Source: Prevotella sp. (GTDB taxonomy: Bacteria; Bacteroidota; Bacteroidia; Bacteroidales; Bacteroidaceae). From it: a DNA stretch of 38,960 nt. This document shows, piece by piece, positions 12,449-19,872 of this stretch (position 1 is its first letter; each line of letters starts with the position of its first letter). The stretch is taken from the NCBI GenBank assembly GCA_017467565.1, contig JAFUSV010000005.1, forward strand, positions 1-38,960, given 5' to 3'. The translations under genes were made by a program, and so were the position numbers. The notes beneath the pieces are model-generated. The model did not search any database, was not told the origin of the DNA, and worked only from the letters and a program-made list of their open reading frames with translations.

Positions 12449-14005
12449 CTAATCCCTGCCGTAACTTTTAATGGCTGTATCGAAATCCTTGGCGCCACCA
12501 GTTTCATTGAACAGTTTCTTCAGTAAGCGTACACGGGTGTTGGTGATGGACTGGGGTGTTGAAATTGTCAGCGTGGCAATTTCCGTCGGAAGGAAGCTGT
12601 GGACAGTCAGCAGACAAACCAGCTGTTCCTTGGCATAAAGTGGAGACAGCAGTTCTTGCAGTCGGGGACGCACGGCGTATGAGATCTGAGCCAGAGCATT
12701 CACGTCATCTGAAGATGCCGCTTTGCCTTTGTTGGCAGCGGCATGCAGGCGAGCCACAACATCCTTCATCTGGCGCGAGTTCTCTCGCTGTTCACGTTCC
12801 TTCGTCCGTCGCATCCTGGTCAGTTCTGTACGAGTCAGGTTATACTGTTGCTGACTTTCGATGAAGCGAGTATTGAGCATGTCAATACGATGATGGCTAT
12901 ATCTGATGATGACGGCAGAAAGAATAATAACGAGAATGATAGCGGACAGGAGCACTATGATAGTAAGATACTGTCTCCGTTCCTTGAGTTGCTCGTCATA
13001 CTGCGTCTGCATGTCAATGACGCCGGCGGCATCGTTCCGCTCGTAGAGTCTGTGATAGACCTCATTCAGCCGCTGACTGTATTCTGCAACGTCCGCGATG
13101 TCTCCCCGACGACTCATGTAGGCAATCAACTGCCGATATGACTGTATGGCGACATCAGGCGACAGGGAGTTGGCCAGACGATACCACTGCTGTACGGCTG
13201 CTGCCGTGTCGCCTTCCGCAACGTAGATATCGGCCAACAGCTGTTCTCCTCTGTCGGTTGGCGAGATGAGCATAGATTCTGTCAGACAGCGTTTTGCCTC
13301 CTGGTGTTTCCCTATGCTCTGCAGGTAACTGGCACGGTTGACCAGAAAGGTGGCACGCACCTCCCCGTCAGTATCGTCATAGTATGGCTGAGCCTGCTCG
13401 GTGTAGTGCCATAGGCTGTCCTTCTGTCCCAACAGGTCGAAGGTCATGGCAATATTGTTGAGCGTCTGAACCATCCATTGTCGGTTGTCGCATTGTCGGG
13501 CAGCGCTTAATGCCTTCTTGTAGTATTGCAGCGTCAGGCCATAATTGCCCACATTGTCGTTAACGTCGCCCAGCACTGAAAACAGGTACCACGCAAAGGC
13601 TGGCTGATTCATGCTGCCGGCCAGCTGTTCGGCCCGTTTCATAGCGAGCACAGCCTCGTGCGTCTGCTGTTGCTTGTACAGGATGATGGCATGATGGAGC
13701 AAAGCCCTGGCAAGATGTTCGTCGTCTCCACGTCGCTCGTAATAGTTCCTGCTGGTACGTATCAGCGAGTCGGACGGGGTGTTCAGTCCGCTCCGATGCA
13801 GGGCTTCGGTATAAAGCAGACCGAAGAGCGCGCGGTCGTCAGAGGTCATCGTCATGTCGTTATAATATGGAGCCAGCATCCTGACCACGGAGTCGGGCCG
13901 GGTAAAAACCATGCGCTCGGCTCTGTTCAGCAGCTCATTGTGGGACTGCTCATTCGAACAGCCCACAATGATGATGGTAAGTAATAGAGAAAAGAGGTGT
14001 TTCAT
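12449..14005 (-). CDS. TPR-repeat lipoprotein with TM helix and C-terminal HTH-like region
   Basis: The protein has 518 residues. A lipoprotein signal (LLLTIIIVGC, Cys at 16) is followed by tetratricopeptide-like helices to about residue 330. One TM helix spans about 348-369 (YLTIIVLLSAIILVIILSAV), then a coiled coil, then a C-terminal segment with the look of a LuxR-type helix-turn-helix (LVCLLTVHSFLPTEIATLTI, then SITNTRVRLLKKLF). This architecture is a common Bacteroidota one-protein sensor or regulator form. Its ATG overlaps the stop of the TonB-domain gene (ATGA). The gene ends exactly where the interspersed repeat begins. Confidence 0.82.
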   Translation of the reverse strand: MKHLFSLLLTIIIVGCSNEQSHNELLNRAERMVFTRPDSVVRMLAPYYNDMTMTSDDRALFGLLYTEALHRSGLNTPSDSLIRTSRNYYERRGDDEHLARALLHHAIILYKQQQTHEAVLAMKRAEQLAGSMNQPAFAWYLFSVLGDVNDNVGNYGLTLQYYKKALSAARQCDNRQWMVQTLNNIAMTFDLLGQKDSLWHYTEQAQPYYDDTDGEVRATFLVNRASYLQSIGKHQEAKRCLTESMLISPTDRGEQLLADIYVAEGDTAAAVQQWYRLANSLSPDVAIQSYRQLIAYMSRRGDIADVAEYSQRLNEVYHRLYERNDAAGVIDMQTQYDEQLKERRQYLTIIVLLSAIILVIILSAVIIRYSHHRIDMLNTRFIESQQQYNLTRTELTRMRRTKEREQRENSRQMKDVVARLHAAANKGKAASSDDVNALAQISYAVRPRLQELLSPLYAKEQLVCLLTVHSFLPTEIATLTISTPQSITNTRVRLLKKLFNETGGAKDFDTAIKSYGRD

Positions 14006-14406
14006 TTCAATCGGAATGATACGGGGAGCGTATATTGCACTCTGACCACTTTTCCTTTGTCTCTACCAGGAGTCCATTTGGGCATTGACTGCACGACCCT
14101 GACAGCCTCTGCATCGAGAGACGGGAACGTCTTCTTGGCCACCTTCACATCTGATATGCTGCCGTCTGTCTCAACAACAAACATGACCATAACCCGTCCC
14201 TCTACCTTCTGTTTCTCTGCATCTTTGGGGTACTGCATGTTTTTCATCAGGAATTCAAACATGGCAGGCATGCCGCCAGGGTATTCGGGCATCTGCTCTG
14301 CCACATCATAGACCTTCTGGTTCTTCTGCGACACCACCGTCTTCTGTGCACTTGCTGTCACAAGGCAGCATACTGCCATCAATGACATTAAAATCAGTTT
14401 CTTCAT
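14002..14406 (-). CDS. TonB C-terminal domain periplasmic protein
   Basis: The protein has 134 residues with a signal peptide (KLILMSLMAVCCLVTASAQ). The mature part is a TonB C-terminal-like fold: MPEYPGGMPAMFEFLMKNMQ, then YPKDAEKQKVEGRVMVMFVV, then DGSISDVKVAKKTFPSLDAE, then MPKWTPGRDKGKVVRVQYTL. It has no TM anchor or proline-rich linker, so it is not a complete energy transducer. Such single-domain TonB proteins are common in Bacteroidota. It is the first gene of a two-gene operon with the TPR lipoprotein. Confidence 0.88.
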   Translation of the reverse strand: MKKLILMSLMAVCCLVTASAQKTVVSQKNQKVYDVAEQMPEYPGGMPAMFEFLMKNMQYPKDAEKQKVEGRVMVMFVVETDGSISDVKVAKKTFPSLDAEAVRVVQSMPKWTPGRDKGKVVRVQYTLPVSFRLK

Positions 14407-14457
14407 CTTCTTTACTTTTTAAATGGTTCAACAATCAGTTTTGTTGTCCGGACGGTG

Positions 14458-14489
14458 CAAAAGTAGATATTTTTCAAGAACTATGCAAG
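14458..14489 (-). promoter_or_regulatory. Promoter of the TonB-domain/TPR operon
   Basis: On the minus strand CTTG (14486-14489), 20 nt, TACTTTTG (14458-14465). The leader is about 45 nt. The remaining sequence to 14690 is AT-rich with nothing else recognised. Confidence 0.6.
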
Positions 14490-14690
14490 AAATCCATTAC
14501 ACATTTTTACACCGAAATAAAACTAACCTGTAGTTCTTGCCAGACGTTTTTGACTGGCAAAGAATCCATTGGCAAAGTCACGGTATTTCTGACGTTCTAT
14601 TTAACGAGGCCAACTCTTAACAACAATTAACGGGAATGCCGAAATCTCATATTAAATTTGGTATTCTGCGCACATATTCGTGAGAACCAG

Positions 14691-15866
14691 CTATTTTCTC
14701 AGTCTTATCCATTCACCGTAGGTCAATAAGCGCCATATCCACTCTAACGGACCGAAGCGGAAGTAGCTGAGCCATAGCCGACAGAGCACGACCTCGAGGA
14801 GGAATACCAGTGTGGCAATACCTTCGATGGTGATAAGTCCGCAGCAGGTGCCCAGTCCGAAGCCGATGCCATAGAACAGAAGGATGCCGATGAGTGACTG
14901 TGTGATATAGCACGTCAGCGCCATGCGTCCTGCCGACTTCAGCCACTCGAATGGTTTCAGCCACAAGCATATGAGGAGCATATAGACGAGACCCATCGGA
15001 ACTACGCTGACGGCATAAAGCACAGAGTGGACAATCTGTCCCCAGGGGTGACCACTCATGGCACTCCATGCATATAATACGGAGGTGGGGAGAGCCCACG
15101 GCAGCATCAGGCGAACCCCTTTCTTCATCAGCGGACGTAGCTCGTTGAGGCGGGCATAGAGACGATTGCGTCCTATGTAGTAGCCTATCAGAAAGAGTCC
15201 CAGCACCTTGGGCAGACGATGACCTCCCACAAACTCCCACATACGTTCTATGGAACCCTGTTTCAGAAACTCGAACATGCCCCCATAGTCCTTGGCATCG
15301 CGCAACCACGAAGCAAAGTTCTCCTCAGTGATGCCACTGCTGTTGGCCTGTCGCCACCAGGCTTCATAGAGTGGGGCTGCGAAGTCGAACCCCCGCCATG
15401 CTGCGTAGGTCTCCAGGGCTACGGGCAACAGGATGAGCAGCAGGGCAACGGTCAGCAGCGAGCGGTTGGAGAGCCTCGTAAACAGAGGCAGCAACATACC
15501 GCCGACAGCATAGAGTAGCAGGATGTCGCCACTCCAGATAAACATCAGGTGCAGGAACCCTATCAGCAGCAGGATGCTCATGCGACGATAGAAGAGGCCG
15601 ACGCCTCGTCGCGACAGGGTGATGGAGAATCCGATGCCGAAGAGTATGGAGAAGATGGTATAGAACTTACCGTCAACGAACAGGTATTGCAGGAATCTCG
15701 TCACGTGGTCGGCATTGGCGGTAGGCATGGCTTCCTGTGCTTCGCTGGAAAGAAAAGTCCAAAGTCCGAACTCAGGGAAATTGGCCAGTGCAATACCCAG
15801 CAGAGCCAGTCCCCGCAGGGCATCGAGCACGACGTATCGTTGTTTCTCAGTTGTAGGTCCGTTCAT
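14691..15866 (-). CDS. DUF418 family membrane protein (YeiB-like)
   Basis: The protein has 391 residues. It opens RYVVLDALRGLALLGIALAN, the signature of the DUF418/YeiB group, and has about nine to ten hydrophobic segments. GKFYTIFSILFGIGFSITLS and the late SAGRMALTCYITQSLIGILL are typical conserved blocks. The family resembles acyltransferase-3-like membrane proteins; the substrate is unknown. It is monocistronic here, facing away from the methyltransferase gene. Confidence 0.88.
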   Translation of the reverse strand: MNGPTTEKQRYVVLDALRGLALLGIALANFPEFGLWTFLSSEAQEAMPTANADHVTRFLQYLFVDGKFYTIFSILFGIGFSITLSRRGVGLFYRRMSILLLIGFLHLMFIWSGDILLLYAVGGMLLPLFTRLSNRSLLTVALLLILLPVALETYAAWRGFDFAAPLYEAWWRQANSSGITEENFASWLRDAKDYGGMFEFLKQGSIERMWEFVGGHRLPKVLGLFLIGYYIGRNRLYARLNELRPLMKKGVRLMLPWALPTSVLYAWSAMSGHPWGQIVHSVLYAVSVVPMGLVYMLLICLWLKPFEWLKSAGRMALTCYITQSLIGILLFYGIGFGLGTCCGLITIEGIATLVFLLEVVLCRLWLSYFRFGPLEWIWRLLTYGEWIRLRK

Positions 15867-16183
15867 GGTTGGTCTCAGTCAAATGATGGCGCAAAGGTAG
15901 AAAAAATAAATGAAAATACGACATAATAATAAAATAATTTTCATCTATGCACAAAGTCCACTAATCTGGGCAAAGAGACAATACCTGAAACAAAGACCGT
16001 GTTCACGTAGATGATGATGACAAAGGGGTGGACGTCTTGGCCGTTATTTAAAGAGAACAGTGGTAAAGGAATCGTCCGTAGTATAGAACACGGATATAGT
16101 GATTGTATCGGAAAGAATCATAATGTTTTTTTAGGTTTTCTCCCGAAAATGTATTATCTTTGCAGCCAGTTAAGACACAAATA
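15867..16183. other. Intergenic region between divergent genes
   Basis: It holds a possible minus-strand -7 box TACCTTTG (15892-15899) for the DUF418 gene and a plus-strand -7 box TATCTTTG (16155-16162) for the small frame and methyltransferase. Neither has a clean TTTG partner. The rest is AT-rich with no repeat or RNA recognised. Confidence 0.45.
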
Positions 16184-16306
16184 ATGACACAGACAATGAC
16201 ACAGACAATGAAACAGTGGAAACTGCTTGCTGCCGTCATGATGTTAGGCGACGCCATGGGGCCCCATTTATCGTATAGAACAAAGCGTGACCACAAAGAT
16301 GAATGA
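16184..16306 (+). CDS. Possible 40-residue leader peptide upstream of the RNA methyltransferase
   Basis: The frame starts with the repeated MTQTMTQTMKQ, continues WKLLAAVMMLGDAMGPHL and ends RTKRDHKDE. Its TGA overlaps the methyltransferase ATG by 8 bases, so it could couple translation. It begins about 22 nt after the -7 box at 16155-16162. The hydrophobic middle is too short for a confident signal peptide. No family is recognised. Confidence 0.3.
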   Translation: MTQTMTQTMKQWKLLAAVMMLGDAMGPHLSYRTKRDHKDE

Positions 16307-17150
16307 TACGATTATAACAAGCGTGCAGAACCCGAAGGTGAAGCACGTGCTGCTGCTGCAGCAGAAATCGGCCGAACGGCGCAGGGAGGGACTCTTCGTC
16401 GTGGAAGGACGGCGCGAACTGCAGCATTGCCTGGAGGGCGGCTACGAGGTGGACAGCATCTTCTGCTGTCAGGAACTGACTGAGGCCGATGACATGTTTA
16501 TGCAACAATTGGCAAATATCAATTCTCCGTTATCCATCGTAGACAAACGGGTCTACGAGCGGATGGCCTATCGGGGCAGTACCGAGGGGGTGGTGGCACT
16601 GGTCAGGACGAAGAGCCGCCGACTGGAGGACCTGCAGTTGGGCGAGCATCCGCTGATCATCGTGCTGGAGCGTGTGGAGAAACCCGGCAACCTGGGGGCT
16701 GTGCTGCGTAGCGCCGATGCGGCCAAGGCCGACGCCGTCATTGTATGCGACCCGCTGACCGACCTGTATAATCCCAATCTGATACGCTCGTCCATCGGCG
16801 CCATCTTCACTGTGCCTACTGTGGCCTGCTCGTCGGAGGAGTGTATCAGCTTTCTGAAGAAAAGGAATATCCGCATTCTGACGGCTCAGCTGCAGGATTC
16901 CCGTCTGTACTACGATACCGACATGAGGGAGGCCACGGCCATCGTTATGGGGACGGAGTCGACGGGGTTGACCAATCAGTGGCGCGAGGCTGCCGATGCC
17001 CATATCCGCATACCGATGTTGGGACGGCTCGACTCGCTGAACGTATCTGTCAGCGCCGCCATCCTGCTCTTTGAAGCAGTAAGACAAAGAGAGGTTGAGA
17101 GTTCTTTGCAAGCAAAGCGAGCAAAACTCGAGCGAAGAGTTAAGAATTAA
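16299..17150 (+). CDS. SpoU/TrmH-family RNA 2'-O-ribose methyltransferase
   Basis: The protein has 283 residues from ATG 16299 (an upstream GTG at 16287 is less likely). The N-terminal substrate-binding part SVQNPKVKHVLLLQQKSAER, then GLFVVEGRRELQHCL is followed by the three SPOUT knot motifs: LERVEKPGNLGAVLRSADAA, then AIVMGTESTGLT, then IRIPMLGRLDSLNVSVSAAI. It should methylate rRNA or tRNA ribose using S-adenosylmethionine; the target position cannot be told. The last ~20 residues (EVESSLQAKRAKLERRVKN) come from the repetitive DNA that fills the following spacer, and the normal family end is near FEAVRQR. Confidence 0.9.
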   Translation: MNDTIITSVQNPKVKHVLLLQQKSAERRREGLFVVEGRRELQHCLEGGYEVDSIFCCQELTEADDMFMQQLANINSPLSIVDKRVYERMAYRGSTEGVVALVRTKSRRLEDLQLGEHPLIIVLERVEKPGNLGAVLRSADAAKADAVIVCDPLTDLYNPNLIRSSIGAIFTVPTVACSSEECISFLKKRNIRILTAQLQDSRLYYDTDMREATAIVMGTESTGLTNQWREAADAHIRIPMLGRLDSLNVSVSAAILLFEAVRQREVESSLQAKRAKLERRVKN

Positions 17151-17328
17151 GAGGTGTTGCCCTTTGGGCAATTAAGAATTAAGAGTTAAGAATTAAGAGG
17201 TGTCGCCTACGGCGAGTAAGAATTATAAATTAAGAATTAAGAATTATGCATTAAGAATTATGAATTATGCATTATGAATTATGCATCATGAATTATGCAT
17301 CATGCATTATGCATTATGCATTAAATAG
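17136..17328. repeat. TAAGAATTAAGAGG / GAATTATGCATTAT repeat tract, copy 1
   Basis: A dense mix of TAAGAATTAAG and GAATTATGCAT units contains two small hairpins: TTGCCC-TTT-GGGCAA at about 17157-17171 and TCGCC-TAC-GGCGA at about 17203-17215. It fills the whole spacer between two genes and intrudes into the end of the methyltransferase frame. Confidence 0.8.
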
Positions 17329-18036
17329 ATGAAACGGGCAATTGTTGTTGGAGCATCGTCGGGCATAGGGCGCGAGGTGGCTCGTGTGTTGAAAGAGAGA
17401 GGTTGGACGGTGGGTGTGGCAGCCCGTCGACTGGAGTTGCTGGGCGACTTTGAGCATGCTGCGCAGATAGACGTCAACAGCGAGGAGGCCGGACGGCAGC
17501 TGCTGGCGCTGATAGAGCGGGTAGGGGGCATGGACCTCTACTTCCATGCTTCGGGCATAGGCAAGCAGAACCCCGAGCTGCGGGAGGACATAGAGCTGCG
17601 TACCGTAGAGACCAACGGGCTGGGGTTCACCCGCATGGTGGGCACGGCCTATCGCTATATGGCCAGTCATGGCGGCGGACACATTGCCGTCATCTCATCT
17701 ATCGCTGGCACCAAGGGGCTGGGGCCTGCACCGTCGTACTCGGCTACGAAAGCCCTGCAGAACACATACATTCAGGCACTGGAACAGCTCTCGAACACCC
17801 GCAAACTGAACATCCGCTTCACGGACATCCGGCCGGGCTTTGTAGCTACCGACCTGCTGAACGACGGCAACAGCTATCCTCTATTATTAAATAAGGTGAA
17901 GGTAGCCGAGGAGATCGTCCGTAGTATAGAGCGACGTCGCCATGTACGCATTGTTGACTGGCGGTGGCGCATCATCACAGCCCTGTGGCGCCGCATACCG
18001 CGCTGCATCTGGCGTCGGCTGCCTTTGACGAAGTGA
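17329..18036 (+). CDS. Short-chain dehydrogenase/reductase
   Basis: The protein has 235 residues. The Rossmann loop GASSGIG lies at residues 8-14. The catalytic set is Ser in VISSIAGTKG and Tyr-x-x-x-Lys in YSATKAL (about residues 144-148). The C-terminus has a basic, Trp/Arg-rich stretch (VDWRWRIITALWRRIPRCIW) that may be membrane-associated. It is an NAD(P)-dependent oxidoreductase; the substrate is unknown. Confidence 0.92.
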   Translation: MKRAIVVGASSGIGREVARVLKERGWTVGVAARRLELLGDFEHAAQIDVNSEEAGRQLLALIERVGGMDLYFHASGIGKQNPELREDIELRTVETNGLGFTRMVGTAYRYMASHGGGHIAVISSIAGTKGLGPAPSYSATKALQNTYIQALEQLSNTRKLNIRFTDIRPGFVATDLLNDGNSYPLLLNKVKVAEEIVRSIERRRHVRIVDWRWRIITALWRRIPRCIWRRLPLTK

Positions 18037-18080
18037 ATCATTCGTGATTTCTTCAACAAATGAAGCATTATTTCCCTTTT

Positions 18081-18115
18081 TTTGCGACGTAATCAGAAAA
18101 TATTTTGTATCTTTG
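18081..18115 (+). promoter_or_regulatory. Possible promoter of the MFS-like gene
   Basis: TTTG (18081-18084) and TATCTTTG (18108-18115) are separated by 23 nt, longer than ideal. It precedes the start at 18161 by about 45 nt. Confidence 0.45.
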
Positions 18116-18160
18116 TGCCCGAAAGGAGTTTGAAGTTTGAAATTTGAGGTTTGAAGTCTG

Positions 18161-19135
18161 ATGATGAGACGAAGTGACAAGAATGTATGGCGGCTGACGG
18201 CCTTGGCCTCGGCGATGCACTTCCTGGTAGACGGGGTGTGCGTCTGCTGCCTGTATCAGCTGACGTTTCCCTTCAGCATCCCACATCTGTTGGCCATCTT
18301 CATGGCCTACAACGTGCTGGCCTTCCTCACGCAGCCGCTGACGGGTTGGGTGGCCGACCGCCTGCGTCATCGCCACTGGATGCTGTTCGCCTCGGTGCTG
18401 TTGCTCGGCCTGGCCGTGCTGTCGAGTGCCGTCATCACGTCGATAGCATCGCTGCAAGGCTCTGCGGTCGCCATGTTTGCCGTGGCCTCGCTGCTGGGCA
18501 TCGGCAACTCCCTGTTCCATGTGTGGGGCGGCAAGGAGACAGCCGTGAAGACTGGCAACGACATGCGTGCCCTCGGTGTGTTTGTGGCTACAGGCGTCAT
18601 GGGACTCACCATCGGTTTCCTCTACTATTCGTGGATGTTGCTCATCCTGCTGTTGCTGTTGGTGTGCATGATGGCAGCAGGCTACATCTGGCTGGACACG
18701 ACGCCTCTGGACGACCGTCGCCGACCAGCTGGCCACCCCCGGCAGGGATGGCTGTTGGCTGCGCTGGCTCTGCTCCTTATCATGGCTGTCGTCATGCTGC
18801 GCTCGTTTGTAGGCAGCGTGCTGTCAGCAGGCATGATGCGGGGCGAACAGATAGCCCTGCTCGTAGGACTGACGGCCATGCTGGGAAAGATGGCAGGCGG
18901 ATGGCTGGCCCGCTGGATGGGCCTTGTCGTCGCCCTCGGAGTGATGGTGGCGGTCGTCGTCGCCTGTGTCGTGCTGAAGACGGCTTCGCCCGTCGTACCC
19001 TTCATAGGGCTCTTCGCCGTCAACTGTACCATGCCTATCACGCTCTACCTGGCCAACCTGGTGCTGCCCGGACGCGAAGGCCTGGCCTTCGGCCTGCTGG
19101 CTGCCGCCCTGATGCCAGGATACCTTTTGAGTTAA
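18161..19135 (+). CDS. MFS-like multi-pass transporter
   Basis: The protein has 324 residues and about ten hydrophobic segments. The N-terminal LTALASAMHFLVDGVCVCCL and the loop QPLTGWVADRLRHRHWML look like the MFS signature between helices 2 and 3. GNSLFHVWGGKETAVKTGND is also conserved in related proteins. The substrate is unknown. It is shorter than a 12-TM MFS. Its frame stops (GYLLS) precisely at the start of a repeat tract, so the original C-terminus may have been altered. Confidence 0.8.
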   Translation: MMRRSDKNVWRLTALASAMHFLVDGVCVCCLYQLTFPFSIPHLLAIFMAYNVLAFLTQPLTGWVADRLRHRHWMLFASVLLLGLAVLSSAVITSIASLQGSAVAMFAVASLLGIGNSLFHVWGGKETAVKTGNDMRALGVFVATGVMGLTIGFLYYSWMLLILLLLLVCMMAAGYIWLDTTPLDDRRRPAGHPRQGWLLAALALLLIMAVVMLRSFVGSVLSAGMMRGEQIALLVGLTAMLGKMAGGWLARWMGLVVALGVMVAVVVACVVLKTASPVVPFIGLFAVNCTMPITLYLANLVLPGREGLAFGLLAAALMPGYLLS

Positions 19136-19253
19136 GAATTTAGAATTAAGAGTGGTCGCCTTTGGCGATTATGAATTATGCATTATGAATTATGCATTAT
19201 GAATTATGCATTATGAATTATTAATTATTAATTGTGAATTATGAATTATGCAT
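19133..19253. repeat. TAAGAATTAAGAG / GAATTATGCATTAT repeat tract, copy 2
   Basis: It has the same composition as 17136-17328, including the small hairpin TCGCC-TTT-GGCGA (about 19156-19168) and repeated GAATTATGCATTAT. It supplies the MNYAL codons of the following gene. Confidence 0.8.
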
Positions 19254-19576
19254 TGTGTGTACTGTCGACGCTCGTCCCTACCATACTGATCGAGCTGGCA
19301 GTGCTGTGGATGCTGTTAGAGGAACGGCCGCGCGTGCTCTGGTCGTCGGTGGTGATCAATGTGCTGACCAACGTGCCGCTCTGTCTCTGGTTCCTCGAGC
19401 ACGATACCACATGGACCGCACTGCTTGTGGCCGAGTTGCTGGTCTTTGTCATCGAGACACTTTGGTATCGTTACTGGGCAGGCGAGTGGGGTGATGCATT
19501 GCTCTATTCGTTTTTCTGCAATTCCATCAGTTTCCTGATGGGCCTGCTGTTCCAGCTGTTTTATAGTCTCATGTAA
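19241..19576 (+). CDS. Small four-TM membrane protein
   Basis: The protein has 111 residues. Hydrophobic stretches lie at about residues 8-26, 35-51, 59-78 and 88-108. The first five codons lie inside the repeat tract, so the ancestral start may have been elsewhere (LSTLVPTILIELAVLWMLLE looks like the natural beginning of the fold). It is co-directional with the transporter before it and the receptor operon after it. Function is unknown. Confidence 0.7.
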   Translation: MNYALCVLSTLVPTILIELAVLWMLLEERPRVLWSSVVINVLTNVPLCLWFLEHDTTWTALLVAELLVFVIETLWYRYWAGEWGDALLYSFFCNSISFLMGLLFQLFYSLM

Positions 19577-19603
19577 GTTTAACCCAATAATAGAAAAAAG
19601 ATT

Positions 19604-19861
19604 ATGGTTCCATTTTTAGACATCGCCCCTTATCCTCCTATCAAGGATATATCCCGTCCTATCCGCAACATCGTCAAGGACACGGTAGACACCGTCAGCG
19701 GTGTGGCCCAGCAGGTTTCCGACAATGTGCAGTCTACCGGCACAGGTGGCAAGATAGCCCTTTGGGGTGCCATCGCAGCTGCCCTGGTAGCCCTCGGCTT
19801 CCTCATCTTCTTCGTCGCTCAGTATCGCAAGCGTGCCCGGCTGGGTCATGCCATCGGGTGA
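19604..19861 (+). CDS. Small single-TM protein upstream of the TonB-dependent receptor
   Basis: The protein has 85 residues. A polar N-terminal half (ISRPIRNIVKDTVDTVSGVA) is followed by one TM helix at about 51-72 (IALWGAIAAALVALGFLIFF) and a basic tail (YRKRARLGHAIG). It lies 27 nt after the small membrane protein and 11 nt before the receptor ATG, so it is probably in one operon. Function is not recognised. Confidence 0.72.
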   Translation: MVPFLDIAPYPPIKDISRPIRNIVKDTVDTVSGVAQQVSDNVQSTGTGGKIALWGAIAAALVALGFLIFFVAQYRKRARLGHAIG

Positions 19862-19872
19862 GAGCATACGAT

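Noticed and set aside
18187-19143. 318-codon second frame over the MFS-like gene
   Set aside because: Arg/His/Pro-rich out-of-frame reading; the other frame has regular TM helices.
19762-19872. N-terminal extension of the TonB-dependent receptor
   Set aside because: It overlaps the preceding small gene and would bury the signal peptide that begins at 19873.
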